Shown: positions 17,994-26,801 of the stretch, piece after piece
Layout: each line of letters begins with the position of its first letter
Numbering within the stretch: the stretch's first letter is position 1
Program-made: the position numbers and the translations under genes
The notes under the pieces: model-generated
The model's database searches: none
Told to the model about the DNA's origin: nothing
The model's input: only the letters and a program-made list of their open reading frames with translations
Assembly (NCBI GenBank): GCA_025363295.1
Contig: JANYEC010000074.1
Location: 1-64,000, forward strand
From: Akkermansiaceae bacterium
GTDB taxonomy: Bacteria; Verrucomicrobiota; Verrucomicrobiia; Verrucomicrobiales; Akkermansiaceae
Direction: 5' to 3'
Length of the DNA stretch: 64,000 bases

Positions 17994-19616
17994 TCATTTA
18001 TCGCGATCTGTCCGAAAGGTCAGAGCAGGAAAGCCGTCTTGATTAAAAAAGTTCGCCCAAGGAATCGGACCGTCCCAAGCGTAGCGAACATAGAGCGGAC
18101 TCGGCACCGATGGAGCAGTGACCACCACAGCTTCTCCATCAACAATCGCCTGTGCCCAGACAAACTTTTTGTCGGCACCTGCAATCGCAAAACCCTGCAA
18201 GCTCTCGGCATGACGGGTCACGAGCCCGAGCCCGACATGCTGGAAGCGGAGGCGGATGGAGCTTCCTTCGACGCGGCTCTCTGCGAGCGTGGGGCCATTC
18301 CATTCGCCGGGTAGTCCGTAAATGGCACCTTGAATCACTCGGGCTGCGCGGGCGCCGTAGGCAAATTTGTTCATCGGGTGCAGCCCACCGCCTAGGTCAC
18401 TGGTCGGCACCATGAAAATTTTCGGATACATCGAGGCAATGCGGACCATTTCCTCGCGTCCCGTGCCATTGCCCGACGGGGCCGCAGGCAGAGGCTGGAA
18501 TTTGTCGGAAGCCCAACCATTGACGGGATCGTTTTCATCGAAGGCGCAGCCACCGCCGCTGGGTTTTTGCACGATCACAAAAGGAAATTCCCCCTGCCCC
18601 CATTCCTTGCGCCAACTGGAAAACAGCGCTCCCATCATAGTGAACTGGTCTATTCCGCGGATGAAGGCCCCCGACTCTCCCTGATCCCAGAACACGCCTT
18701 TAATTCCGTAACCAATCAGCGGCTTCAAGACCTCTTCGTGTAAATCCCCCACTGACCAACGTCCGACTCCGGGTGGCACCGGAGGATTTGGTTTTCCGGG
18801 GGCTTTTTTGCCTTTCTTCTCTTCCTCGGAGAGCTGTGTCCACGCTGCCTGGTCGGCGTCGTATTTTTTGAGCGCCACTTCATATGCCGCCTGCTCTTTT
18901 TCCGGGAAATAAGTCGCGCGGGCTTTGGTCAACGACTCCTGACAGGCGGCATCCTCCGCGACGGCTTGCGGGGTTACCCATCGTGACGAAGGCGAACCAC
19001 CGATCGCGGCCAGTATTAGACCTACCGGCACATCCAGCTTTTTGGAAAGGGTCACTCCCATCGCGCTGAGTTGGGCCGAAGAAATTTTAAGCGTTTCGGA
19101 TGTGGCAGGCTCCCATTTCATTTCCGCTGCGGGAACGGGCTTGTTATTCACGGCTGCGGCAAAAAAGCGCACCTTTGGATAAGGTGCCGCGTTGACGAGG
19201 GCCTCCAGATTCTTGTCGGCCCGGGTGCTGACCATGGGGTTGTTTGGGTTGCCGATGAAGCTCGATGTCGGTATTTGCATGTTGGATTGTCCCGCTCCGA
19301 CCCAAACTTCGCCGACCAAAATATCTGTGACGGTGAGAGTGTTTGAACCGCGCACCGTCATAATTTCTGGTCCACCGGCGGCCAAGGCTTCCAGTTTGAT
19401 CCGCCAATCGCCCCCGAGATCCGTCACCGCAGATTTCTCCTGGGTTTGGAACTTCACGGTGACTTTCTCACCCGGCGCCGCCCGGCCCCACAGCGGCACT
19501 TCGATGCCTCGTTGCAAAACCATGTGATCACCGAAAACCGGAGCCAGTGTCACCCCTGCAGGCAGCGCCAGTGTTGAAGTTAATCCGAGGGCTAAAACTA
19601 AAAAAACTTTGTTCAT
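17994..19616 (-). CDS. Sialate O-acetylesterase-like SGNH carbohydrate esterase (short form)
   Basis: An exported acetyl esterase of the same family as the gene at 6510 but without the inserted sandwich domain (540 residues). It shows 'VFGDHMVLQRGIEVPLWG', 'VWVGAGQSNM' with the catalytic Ser, 'GVFWDQGESGA', and 'DLGGGLHPMNK' near the end for the Asp/His pair. A Lys/Pro-rich stretch ('KKGKKAPGKPNPPVPPG') near residue 275 looks like a flexible loop. The ATG is at 19616, only 7 nt after the stop of a 47-codon signal-peptide ORF. Two esterases in one cluster imply a substrate acetylated at more than one position. Confidence 0.87.
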   Translation of the reverse strand: MNKVFLVLALGLTSTLALPAGVTLAPVFGDHMVLQRGIEVPLWGRAAPGEKVTVKFQTQEKSAVTDLGGDWRIKLEALAAGGPEIMTVRGSNTLTVTDILVGEVWVGAGQSNMQIPTSSFIGNPNNPMVSTRADKNLEALVNAAPYPKVRFFAAAVNNKPVPAAEMKWEPATSETLKISSAQLSAMGVTLSKKLDVPVGLILAAIGGSPSSRWVTPQAVAEDAACQESLTKARATYFPEKEQAAYEVALKKYDADQAAWTQLSEEEKKGKKAPGKPNPPVPPGVGRWSVGDLHEEVLKPLIGYGIKGVFWDQGESGAFIRGIDQFTMMGALFSSWRKEWGQGEFPFVIVQKPSGGGCAFDENDPVNGWASDKFQPLPAAPSGNGTGREEMVRIASMYPKIFMVPTSDLGGGLHPMNKFAYGARAARVIQGAIYGLPGEWNGPTLAESRVEGSSIRLRFQHVGLGLVTRHAESLQGFAIAGADKKFVWAQAIVDGEAVVVTAPSVPSPLYVRYAWDGPIPWANFFNQDGFPALTFRTDRDK

Positions 19617-19623
19617 ATTGATG

Positions 19624-19767
19624 TCATTTTTTAACAGATTTGAGGGCGGGTGTTTGGCGCAGGCGAACTGGGAGCGACGAAGGGGCGGCCTCTTGAGCGT
19701 TGGCCTTTGCCTGCGCGGTCAAACCAGGTCCGGTGCAAAGCAGCAGGCAAAAGGCATAAGATGTCAT
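19624..19767 (-). other. Short exported-peptide ORF before the esterase (leader A)
   Basis: This ORF is absent from the track. ATG at 19767 reads MTSYAFCLLLCTGPGLTAQA, a secretion signal with a plausible cleavage site, then a short basic tail ending in TGA 7 nt before the esterase ATG. A sibling copy starts at 22332 with MTSYAFRLLLCTAP. The two match at about 35 of 39 bases over their starts, by hand alignment. It may encode a real tiny exported peptide, act as a coupling leader, or be the stump of a deleted gene. The same position relative to an enzyme start is seen before GH95 and GH28. Confidence 0.45.
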
Positions 19768-19813
19768 TGGGTAGGGTTTATTCGTGAGAAATCAGTTGGA
19801 CCGGTTCGAGCAG
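19731..19813 (-). repeat. Direct repeat copy A, containing a GH106 3' scar
   Basis: This block directly follows the stop of the lyase gene. Read on the minus strand it encodes LLEPVQLISHE followed by a stop, then the start of leader A. Copy B at 22296-22386 encodes the true C-terminus of the GH106 protein (LLGPVQLISHE-stop) and leader B. I count about 33/37 matches over the GH106 end and 35/39 over the leader start, with a few bases of length difference between. Copy A is therefore the remnant of a second GH106-leader unit whose GH106 body is gone. Confidence 0.8.
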
Positions 19814-19814
19814 G

Positions 19815-22139
19815 TTACTTCACTTCAAAAGTGGTTCCCCCGGCCCCATCGGAACTGAAGACGATAGTTTGTTCTCCCCCGGGCCACTGCACCAGTAGCG
19901 TGTTCTCGTCCTGCCACTTCGTCACCGGGAGAGCCTCCCCCTCGCGATAGGGATAAATCAGGACACGATAGCCGGGGTCCTGGGCTCGCGCATAAACCTC
20001 CAGGCTTGGCCCCTTGGTTTCGCTCGGTGGCGCTTCCTTCGAATTGACCAAACCGTTGACGGAGAGAACGCGGACCAAGAGATGACGTGGGACCGGCCCA
20101 GGGGTGTCTTCCGACACGATGAAATCACGACGGAACCCTTTTGGCCCTTGCTCCTCCAGCAGAGGGCTGGGCGTCAGACCCTTGTCCAACGCGAGATGCC
20201 AGCGGAACAAATGCTGGGCGTCATCTTCCTGCCGGAGATGGTCCGTGACCAAAACGAAGGGATGGTTCCCTTTGATCAACCCGGCCGTGCGACGGGAATA
20301 GCGGACCTGCGGCTCGAGTTTTTTCCAATATTCGCTCCCTTTTATTCCGGTTTGCCAGTTGGGCAGATCGGTGAGCGGAAGCGACATCCATGGAAGAGGG
20401 CTCGGTTTAAGCCGGAAATAATTCAGATTGACCTCGGTGCGGTCCTTGCCCCCTACCTTGAAGTTGTAGGCGAGTGTGGTGTCCACGGTAAGAGACGTCT
20501 GACGGGAATCGTTTCTCATCCCCGCGCAGCGACCGGCTAGGTCCGACGGGCCGCGGCCATCCACTGTCATGAGCGAGCGGTGAATCGGCCGGTAGTTGTC
20601 GGGCTCTTTCTGCCACGTGTTGCGATAGACCGACCAGGATCGACCGAGCGCCTTGAGTTCGATGTGTCCGCGATCCGGAAACCTGTGTCCGCCCGGCAGG
20701 CTTCGGGAAAAAACCATCAATTGCAGAGCCTCCGGATCCCACGAGCTGTGGGCGATGAGGTTGCCCGTGTCGTTGTTAAAATAGACGGGCTCCACTCCGG
20801 CGGTGGCCGCCGCCCGTGCCTGCTCCAGCGTCCGGTTCGGCAGGTATTCGTGGGCGAAGAGGACGAACGGAATGGCCGAGAGGACATTCATGGGGTGATC
20901 TCCGCGGATCGTGACCTTGAATGCCTTGTAATCCTCGCCCACGGAGCAGCGATAGACGTAGTCCACTTTGGGATCCTGCGGGTAGAGATGCTTCATCACG
21001 AGCACATCGGTTAGCTGCGGCGTGCAGGCGCTGCCCCCGTTGGAATCATAGAAGGTCCAACCCTTGCCCCACGGGCTGACCGAGTGGAGAAAATAGTCCC
21101 GGACTTCGTTGCGCACCTTGGCCAGGGTCAGGAGGGGTACCCCCCGCCGTTGGTAGGGCAGCGCGTTCTCGGGCATCAGCCAGTTTTTGCCCATTCCTTC
21201 ATAGAGTTCCCCCCTCTCGGTGACATTGATGGTGTAATATCGTTCGAGGGCCCCGCGCAGGCGTGCCGACGTGCCCGCGTCAAAGCCCGGCTCGCCCTCA
21301 ATGGCAAGGGTTTGATAAGCCTGGCGCAGGTGGAATCCGATCCAATTGGAGGTATTGGCCGGCAGGGCAGGCGGGACGTCACACCCGATCTGGGTCATGT
21401 CGCGGCTCGATTCCGCCAGAAAGGCGCGCACGATGTCGCGCTGGGGCCCATCCATCCATCCATACGCGAAATCGTAGGCCAGGCCGATCATTCCCCAGCG
21501 CACGGTGTACGACAGGACTTGGAAGTCGTGCGCATCCTCAGGCTTCTTCGCTTCAGCGCGGCGCTTCCGCAATTCGGCCTGCAGGGCCTTGGCCACCTCG
21601 ACCGTGGCAGCGGCGGCCCTGCGGCCCCCGGCCTTGTCGTCATCGATCAAGCAGCGCAGGGTTTCATGGGCCAGCAAATGAGCCAAGTTCCCAATATCGG
21701 CTCCGGGAGGCGTCTTGCCTTCACAAAGGGAAGACCAGACCGGTTCATTTTTCTTGATGCCGCTCTGCAGCGCCGCCCGCATCGAATCCATCGCCATTCT
21801 GCCGGGAATGGTTTCCTTGAGACGTCGCCGCAGATCGGGGAGATCCTCAGGCTGAAGCAGAACCCGGGGATGAATTCCTGGCTGGGGCGGAGGAGAAACG
21901 CGCGTCACATCCAGGCCGGACCGGTCTTCTTTCTCAGTGATCGGGTGGCTGAAATACTTTTCCACCTCCTCGCGGGTGTAACCCCAATAATTTTTCGCTT
22001 CGGCCACTTTCCAATCGAAGGGGAACACCGCCTGTGTCGGCGCAGATGGCGCGGACGGCGCAGCCTGCGCCCAAAGCAAACTTCGAGCACCGCCTGCCAA
22101 AAGGAAACAAAGGATCAAACGAATGGGGGCATTTTTCAT
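19815..22139 (-). CDS. Heparinase II/III-like polysaccharide lyase, exported
   Basis: An exported lyase-like protein of 774 residues from the ATG at 22139, where the signal peptide MKNAPIRLILCFLLAGGARS begins. The ORF track runs on to 22322 but that extension is the out-of-frame leader region. After 'QPGIHPRVLLQPEDLPDLRRR' comes a helical toroid and then the beta region with 'LPGGHRFPDRGHIELKALGRSW', matching the same block of the LamG lyase. It lacks the LamG tail. The gene sits exactly between the two copies of a direct repeat, so it behaves like a cassette. Substrate unknown; beta-elimination of a uronate polymer is the family expectation. Confidence 0.82.
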   Translation of the reverse strand: MKNAPIRLILCFLLAGGARSLLWAQAAPSAPSAPTQAVFPFDWKVAEAKNYWGYTREEVEKYFSHPITEKEDRSGLDVTRVSPPPQPGIHPRVLLQPEDLPDLRRRLKETIPGRMAMDSMRAALQSGIKKNEPVWSSLCEGKTPPGADIGNLAHLLAHETLRCLIDDDKAGGRRAAAATVEVAKALQAELRKRRAEAKKPEDAHDFQVLSYTVRWGMIGLAYDFAYGWMDGPQRDIVRAFLAESSRDMTQIGCDVPPALPANTSNWIGFHLRQAYQTLAIEGEPGFDAGTSARLRGALERYYTINVTERGELYEGMGKNWLMPENALPYQRRGVPLLTLAKVRNEVRDYFLHSVSPWGKGWTFYDSNGGSACTPQLTDVLVMKHLYPQDPKVDYVYRCSVGEDYKAFKVTIRGDHPMNVLSAIPFVLFAHEYLPNRTLEQARAAATAGVEPVYFNNDTGNLIAHSSWDPEALQLMVFSRSLPGGHRFPDRGHIELKALGRSWSVYRNTWQKEPDNYRPIHRSLMTVDGRGPSDLAGRCAGMRNDSRQTSLTVDTTLAYNFKVGGKDRTEVNLNYFRLKPSPLPWMSLPLTDLPNWQTGIKGSEYWKKLEPQVRYSRRTAGLIKGNHPFVLVTDHLRQEDDAQHLFRWHLALDKGLTPSPLLEEQGPKGFRRDFIVSEDTPGPVPRHLLVRVLSVNGLVNSKEAPPSETKGPSLEVYARAQDPGYRVLIYPYREGEALPVTKWQDENTLLVQWPGGEQTIVFSSDGAGGTTFEVK

Positions 22140-22197
22140 GGGTGGGAGCAAGTTGGTGATTCCGCGCTGAGAAGAATTGGTGGGATTAACATCACTA

Positions 22198-22332
22198 CTA
22201 ACAGAAGGCTGCTTCGGCAAGGAATTTCGCTTTCGCGTCCTCCGCATCGAAGCGGTCAGAACGCGGACAGGCGCCTCCAACCTTCGTCCTTGGCGCGGTG
22301 CATAGCAGCAGGCGAAAAGCATATGATGTCAT
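22198..22332 (-). other. Short signal-peptide ORF after GH106 (leader B)
   Basis: ATG at 22332 begins MTSYAFRLLLCTAPRTKVGG and stops at a TAG at 22198 after 44 codons. The signal part matches leader A at 19767, but the downstream part has diverged and is rich in charged residues. It ends 58 nt before the lyase start, farther than the other leaders. The divergence suggests it is no longer under selection for a mature peptide. It is not listed in the ORF track; a shorter start at 22322 in another frame is. Confidence 0.35.
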
Positions 22333-22386
22333 TGTGGTTGGTGTCGTGTTTTATTCGTGAGAAATCAGCTGGACTGGTCCGAGGAG
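22296..22386 (-). repeat. Direct repeat copy B, spanning the GH106 end and leader B start
   Basis: This copy covers the last dozen codons of the GH106 gene, its TAA, the short spacer and the first codons of leader B. It is the apparent parent of copy A at 19731-19813. The two lie about 2.57 kb apart in direct orientation and flank one complete gene, the lyase at 19815-22139. Confidence 0.8.
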
Positions 22387-25119
22387 GCCGGACATGAGCA
22401 GCGGGGAATCCTTGGTGAAGTAATTCCAATTCGAGAACGTCGTCCGGGTTGAGGGTCTCGAAGCGTGGTGGGTGAGCCAGTCGGGGAACTGGGTCAATCG
22501 GCGACCGACCAACACCGGCTTGCCCTCCTTGTCTTTGCCGAAACTAACGGGAGCCGTATAGGTGCAGTCTTCCGCCTGCTGTTCATCGCCAATCAGGCGA
22601 TTGGCCCAGGTGTTAGTAATTTCGATTTCCAGGATATTTTTGCCCGGCTTGAGCGCGGATTCGAGCGGCACTTGAAACGGCGCGTGCCAAGCGACGCCGC
22701 AATCCATGCCGTTGATGCGCACGTGCGCCAGCTCGCGCACGTCGCCAAGATCGAGCCAAGGTTTGCCAGCGAGTCGCAGCCAATTGGCAGGGACTTCAAT
22801 TTCTTTTCGATAAGTTGCCGTGCCGGAAAAGTATTTTACCGGAGTTGCACTGGATTCTGTCCAGGAGGCGAGCGAGGGAAAGGTGACCTTCCCAGCTTCC
22901 GGAAACAGAACGTCCCACGCGCCGTCGATGACCAAAGGCGCGGGAGCCAGTTTGGTTTCCGGCAGCGGTGCCGAGGCGGTGGCCGCAGTCGTTTCGCGGA
23001 GCACTATGAAGACGGATGTGTTGGCGGGCAGGTTCAAATCCACTTCCGTGTAACCGGAATGCTGGCGCCAAGTCGGCGCGGTCCGGTGGGTGCCGCGCTC
23101 GGCGTCCCACAGCTCGGGAATTTTTCCGGATGCGCGCAGTTGAGCGGTGAATTTCAGTTGTTTCTGATCCCGGCTGGTCACGAAGTAAATCTCGGTGTCG
23201 CCATCGCGGCGATGCGTATAGCGGACGGTGGACTGGGCCGGCTGCGCGGCGAAATCGGGGCCCAGCTGGAGAGCGGCCAAGGCAGCGTCGGTGCGTAAAA
23301 ATACACGGCCTTTTCCTACGCGGCGTTCAGCTTCGGATTTTTCACCCCAAAGTTCACCACCCACGGCTGCGACCGCCGCATCGGCTTTGGGGTAATCTTG
23401 CAAACTCGGCGAGGCGTCGGGGCGCGTGCCGACGACCACCGCGCCGGCGTTGACCCACTCTTTGAGTTTGGTCGCGAGGGCGGGCAACATCTTGGACGTC
23501 GAGGGCAGCTGCAACAAGGCGTAGCTGCGACCGCTCGGCAGCACGATGCGACCATTTTTGACCGAGCCCTGCGCCATGAGATCGGCGGCGGAAATCGTAT
23601 CGCTACGATTGGGGCCAAGGTTCGAGCCTTTGTCCACCGCTAGGTAATCGGAGACTGGTTCACCGCGCTGGAGTAGGGCCTGCGAACGAGCGATGTAAGC
23701 CAGCCACGCCTTGCCGGGTTCATACCAAGTCTGATGGCGGCCGAAATGCGTGCCCCACCAGCCCATGCTCAGGCCGGGTTTTAGGTTGTCGGCGAGCGGT
23801 TGGTGCACCCAGTGATGGAGAAAAAACTGGTTGATACCGCTGCTCCAGGCGCCATCGCCTGACGATTTTAGTAAAGCGGGAGTTTCAGACCATGCCCCGT
23901 TACTCGGCGACGCGGTGAAGGATTCGGTCGCGATGATCTTGATGCCGGCGGCCTGCGCGGACCCCACGATGTCTCGGCTGATTTCACCGCCGCTGCCGAG
24001 CCAGAATTCCCCCATGGTCATGTCTGGCACTGCGGCAGCCTCAATGGTGTTAAACGGGCCCGAGTAAGGTTCCAAATACATCTGCACACCCTCCGCATTC
24101 GTGAGCGCCTTGCCTTGGCGGAAATTATTTTGGACGAATAAATCCGAGACGGTGGTTTTGAAATCCCACGCAAACCGCACGCTCTGATCTGCATTGCCGA
24201 TGATCCTCTTGTCGAGCGTGGGCAACCAGATCACAGGGTCGTAGCCGCGCCGAGTTTTGAACTCTTCGCGGAAGGTTTCAGTCCAGTTAAGATTTCCTGC
24301 TTCGTAGCTATCGAGCGTGAGGTGGCGGAGCGATTTTCCCAGAAGCGGCCCGAGATTTTCTTTGAGCGGTTGCAGCACCTGCTCGAAATGGAAGTGGGAA
24401 TCCGTGGCGCTCAATTTGTCGCATTCGAGCGTCTTCAACTCCTCGGGCGCCGGAGCGCAGCCGTGCCCGGTCGTGGTGTAGCCGAAGCGATAAACTAGCC
24501 AAGCTCCAGCGGGAGCCGTCCAGTGAAGCGTGCCGTCGGCGGAGAGTTGTCCGCTCAAGTCGAGCACTTGCTCCCGAGGAATTTCCGCCAAGTCGGGCAC
24601 CGCAACGACCGCGATCTCGCGATAAAAACCTAGTTTCGTCTCCGGCTGCGCCAGTTTTCCAGAGAAGGGTGCGCCGCCTGTCACCGGGGTTTTTGACCAT
24701 ACGACGGTCTTCATCGAACGCTCCGGCGTGATCCATGGCCCGCCGGTGGCGGAGTAGCCTACGCAGTTATGCATGCCGAGGTTGAGGCCGAGACGATCCG
24801 CCTCCTCCGCCGCGTGGCGCACCAGTTTCCACCAAGCGGGGCTGCGGTAATCGTTTTCCGGCCATGGCGTGTTTTGCATGGGCGCACCGCCGGATTGCAC
24901 GTTGGACGTGAGATTAAAGATCGTGGCCCCGCCTATGCCCGAAGCTTTCATCGCTTCGAGGTCTTTGGTGATGCCGTCCTTGCTAATGTTGTGCCCCATC
25001 CAATGCCACCAGACCATCGGCTTCGCGGCGGCGGGAGGGGTTTTAAAATCTTCTTCCAGGGTGGCGGCGCTGGCGGCTTGAAAGAACAGAACGAAACAGA
25101 GCAGGGGCAGGATTTTCAT
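22351..25119 (-). CDS. GH106-like alpha-L-rhamnosidase, exported
   Basis: A 922-residue exported enzyme. After the signal peptide, 'PMVWWHWMGHNISKDGITKD' and 'LEAMKASGIGGATIFNL' are the hallmark N-terminal blocks of GH106-type alpha-L-rhamnosidases. 'NLGMHNCVGYSATGGPW' and 'LDSYEAGNLNWTETFREEF' follow in the barrel. The C-terminal part ends in a sandwich with 'LGDVRELAHVRINGMDCG', a common ancillary domain in this group. It should release alpha-L-rhamnose, as in rhamnogalacturonan side chains, by inversion. It starts 13 bp after GH28. Its 3' end is duplicated as a scar behind the downstream lyase gene, showing that a second copy once existed. Confidence 0.87.
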   Translation of the reverse strand: MKILPLLCFVLFFQAASAATLEEDFKTPPAAAKPMVWWHWMGHNISKDGITKDLEAMKASGIGGATIFNLTSNVQSGGAPMQNTPWPENDYRSPAWWKLVRHAAEEADRLGLNLGMHNCVGYSATGGPWITPERSMKTVVWSKTPVTGGAPFSGKLAQPETKLGFYREIAVVAVPDLAEIPREQVLDLSGQLSADGTLHWTAPAGAWLVYRFGYTTTGHGCAPAPEELKTLECDKLSATDSHFHFEQVLQPLKENLGPLLGKSLRHLTLDSYEAGNLNWTETFREEFKTRRGYDPVIWLPTLDKRIIGNADQSVRFAWDFKTTVSDLFVQNNFRQGKALTNAEGVQMYLEPYSGPFNTIEAAAVPDMTMGEFWLGSGGEISRDIVGSAQAAGIKIIATESFTASPSNGAWSETPALLKSSGDGAWSSGINQFFLHHWVHQPLADNLKPGLSMGWWGTHFGRHQTWYEPGKAWLAYIARSQALLQRGEPVSDYLAVDKGSNLGPNRSDTISAADLMAQGSVKNGRIVLPSGRSYALLQLPSTSKMLPALATKLKEWVNAGAVVVGTRPDASPSLQDYPKADAAVAAVGGELWGEKSEAERRVGKGRVFLRTDAALAALQLGPDFAAQPAQSTVRYTHRRDGDTEIYFVTSRDQKQLKFTAQLRASGKIPELWDAERGTHRTAPTWRQHSGYTEVDLNLPANTSVFIVLRETTAATASAPLPETKLAPAPLVIDGAWDVLFPEAGKVTFPSLASWTESSATPVKYFSGTATYRKEIEVPANWLRLAGKPWLDLGDVRELAHVRINGMDCGVAWHAPFQVPLESALKPGKNILEIEITNTWANRLIGDEQQAEDCTYTAPVSFGKDKEGKPVLVGRRLTQFPDWLTHHASRPSTRTTFSNWNYFTKDSPLLMSGLLGPVQLISHE

Positions 25120-25132
25120 GACGGAGGATGAA

Positions 25133-26572
25133 TCAGGGCCTAGGTAAAGTGGCCGGATGGGAACTTAGATCTCGGCACGAGGTGGTTTTGACATCGGCGT
25201 CTTCTATGGCGAGCCAAGGGCGTGCATCGGGTTTACGCAGGCGGACGGTGACGTTTTCGAAGGCGACTCCATCGGCGTGGCGAACGTAAAAAGCCCAACC
25301 CGGTGGATCGCCGAACAAATTTGACTGCGGGTAGTCAGTTTCCTTTTCGCCGGGAGTCTTTGGTACGGTGGGCAAACCGCCGGGCATCTCGAAGTAACAA
25401 TTGCGGATAACGACGTCCTTCACGCGCATGCCTGGGACTCCGCTGATGGTACTCGCGCCCCGCGTGCGGGTGTGGGTGCCCAGCGCGCGCACTCGCTCGA
25501 TGGTAACGCCAGAGAGAGTGGCCGCTGGCAGCCCCCTGGCCGGAGTGTTGATGTGACGTGGGGCAAGCCGAATGAAGATTGGCTGGCCCGTGTTCTTGAG
25601 ATCGAGGCCGCGCACAAGAACGTCGCTCACGGAGGAACCGTCCACCGACTCGATGCACAGGCCGGCGTATTGGGCGGAGAGCACGGTGTTGTTGAGAATG
25701 CGAAGACCAAAGATCGGGCCGGTGGTGGCGGTGCCGAGTTTGATGGCGTTGGCGCGGCGGCAGCGGATCGTATTGTTCTCGACGAGGATGTTTTGAAGCC
25801 CCGGCGCGCCATGGGTTTTCAGGCAGATGCTGTCGTCCTCGGAATCAATATTGCAGTCGCGAATGACCACGTCGCGGGAGTCGCAAATGTCCATGCCGTC
25901 GAGGTTTTGATAGACGGGCGGAGCGAGCACGGTGAGGTGGCCGATGAAAAGGTGTTCGCACTCGCTGTACACCTGAGTCCACATCCGCGGGTTTTTGAGC
26001 GTGAGGTTGCGCACGGTCACGTCCTTGCTGCTGAAGATGCGGATCAAAGACGGGCGGAAAGGTTCGCGTCCGTTCATTTTGACGAACTTCCCTTGACCGT
26101 CGATGACGCCGTCGCCGTCGAGCACCAGGTGGTCGGCTCGATCGGCGAAAAGCAGGCTACGACGGTTGGCGCTAGCGGCGGTTTTGGCGGGCATGTGATC
26201 GGGGTAGTCCGCAGCTTCGATGCCTCCGAGGAGGACGGCGTCTTTGGCAATGTAGAACGTCATGCCTGCCTTCAGGGTGAGTGCGGCGGAGAGAAATCTG
26301 CCGCCCGCGAGATAAACGCTGCCACCGGTGCCAGCGCAGGAGTCGATGGCTTTTTGGAGGGCGGCGGTGTCGTAGGTTGCACCGTCGGCTTTGGCACCAT
26401 AGGTGCGTGGGTCGAAGAGCGGCTTGGGCGGCGGTCCGGCATGAGTGGTGACAGGGGTCATCACGGCGGCGGGATGATCCGGGCCCACCTCAGGGCCCGA
26501 CTCTGCGCGGGCGGTCGCAGTGGCTGCGAAGCCAAGCAATAACAGGGATAGACTTCTTCTTTTCGTAAACAC
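25133..26572 (-). CDS. GH28-like polygalacturonase, exported right-handed beta-helix
   Basis: A 479-residue protein with a signal peptide, an N-terminal 'FDPRTYGAKADGATYDTAAL' cap (pectate-lyase-superfamily entry) and parallel beta-helix rungs. Candidate catalytic Asp positions are in 'YQNLDGMDICDS' and 'DSEDDSICLKT'. The usual GHG motif is not obvious, while the RIK-like block appears as 'NAIKLGT', so it may be a divergent GH28 or a related helix hydrolase. It should attack galacturonate-containing or similar backbones. The start is GTG at 26572, 10 nt after the stop of the small exported ORF. It is the first large gene of the cluster. Confidence 0.82.
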   Translation of the reverse strand: MFTKRRSLSLLLLGFAATATARAESGPEVGPDHPAAVMTPVTTHAGPPPKPLFDPRTYGAKADGATYDTAALQKAIDSCAGTGGSVYLAGGRFLSAALTLKAGMTFYIAKDAVLLGGIEAADYPDHMPAKTAASANRRSLLFADRADHLVLDGDGVIDGQGKFVKMNGREPFRPSLIRIFSSKDVTVRNLTLKNPRMWTQVYSECEHLFIGHLTVLAPPVYQNLDGMDICDSRDVVIRDCNIDSEDDSICLKTHGAPGLQNILVENNTIRCRRANAIKLGTATTGPIFGLRILNNTVLSAQYAGLCIESVDGSSVSDVLVRGLDLKNTGQPIFIRLAPRHINTPARGLPAATLSGVTIERVRALGTHTRTRGASTISGVPGMRVKDVVIRNCYFEMPGGLPTVPKTPGEKETDYPQSNLFGDPPGWAFYVRHADGVAFENVTVRLRKPDARPWLAIEDADVKTTSCRDLSSHPATLPRP

Positions 26573-26582
26573 GGGCAGAAAC

Positions 26583-26801
26583 CTAAATCGGGTTGAAGTT
26601 TTTAGGAAGATTTTGGATTACGACCCGCGTCGAATTTCTTGTTTCTGTGCCCAGCTGCGCCGAATGCATCTCGTGGCTGTTGGCTTTTGCCGCCTCTGGA
26701 TTCTTGGGAATACAGGCCTCCCGTGAAGTTTTAGCCTGAAGCGAACAGACGCCGAACGCCATTAAGGCGCACATCATCCACATGAAATTCGAGGTCATCA
26801 T
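26583..26801 (-). CDS. Small exported protein of unknown function at the head of the cluster
   Basis: A 72-residue ORF with an N-terminal hydrophobic segment (MWMMCALMAFGVCSLQA) that looks like a signal peptide, then a polar tail with one Cys, ending 'RVVIQNLPKNFNP'. I recognise no family. It is the most upstream ORF of the minus-strand cluster and stops 10 nt before the GTG of GH28. It therefore resembles the short signal ORFs before GH95 and before the esterase, although it is longer and not obviously a remnant. Upstream DNA to 26880 is AT-rich and could hold the cluster promoter. Confidence 0.45.
   Translation of the reverse strand: MMTSNFMWMMCALMAFGVCSLQAKTSREACIPKNPEAAKANSHEMHSAQLGTETRNSTRVVIQNLPKNFNPI

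Noticed and set aside
21084-22397. Plus-strand ORF of 437 codons opposite the lyase gene
   Set aside because: Its translation is low-complexity Arg/Gly/His-rich, and the minus-strand lyase shows clear motifs across the same DNA.
25472-26542. Plus-strand ORF of 356 codons opposite GH28
   Set aside because: Shadow frame with no signal peptide or motif; the beta-helix rungs on the minus strand explain the region.
323-26572. Sulfatase genes that would point to fucoidan
   Set aside because: No C/S-x-P-x-R sulfatase motif occurs in any cluster protein, so a sulfated substrate is not supported by this window.
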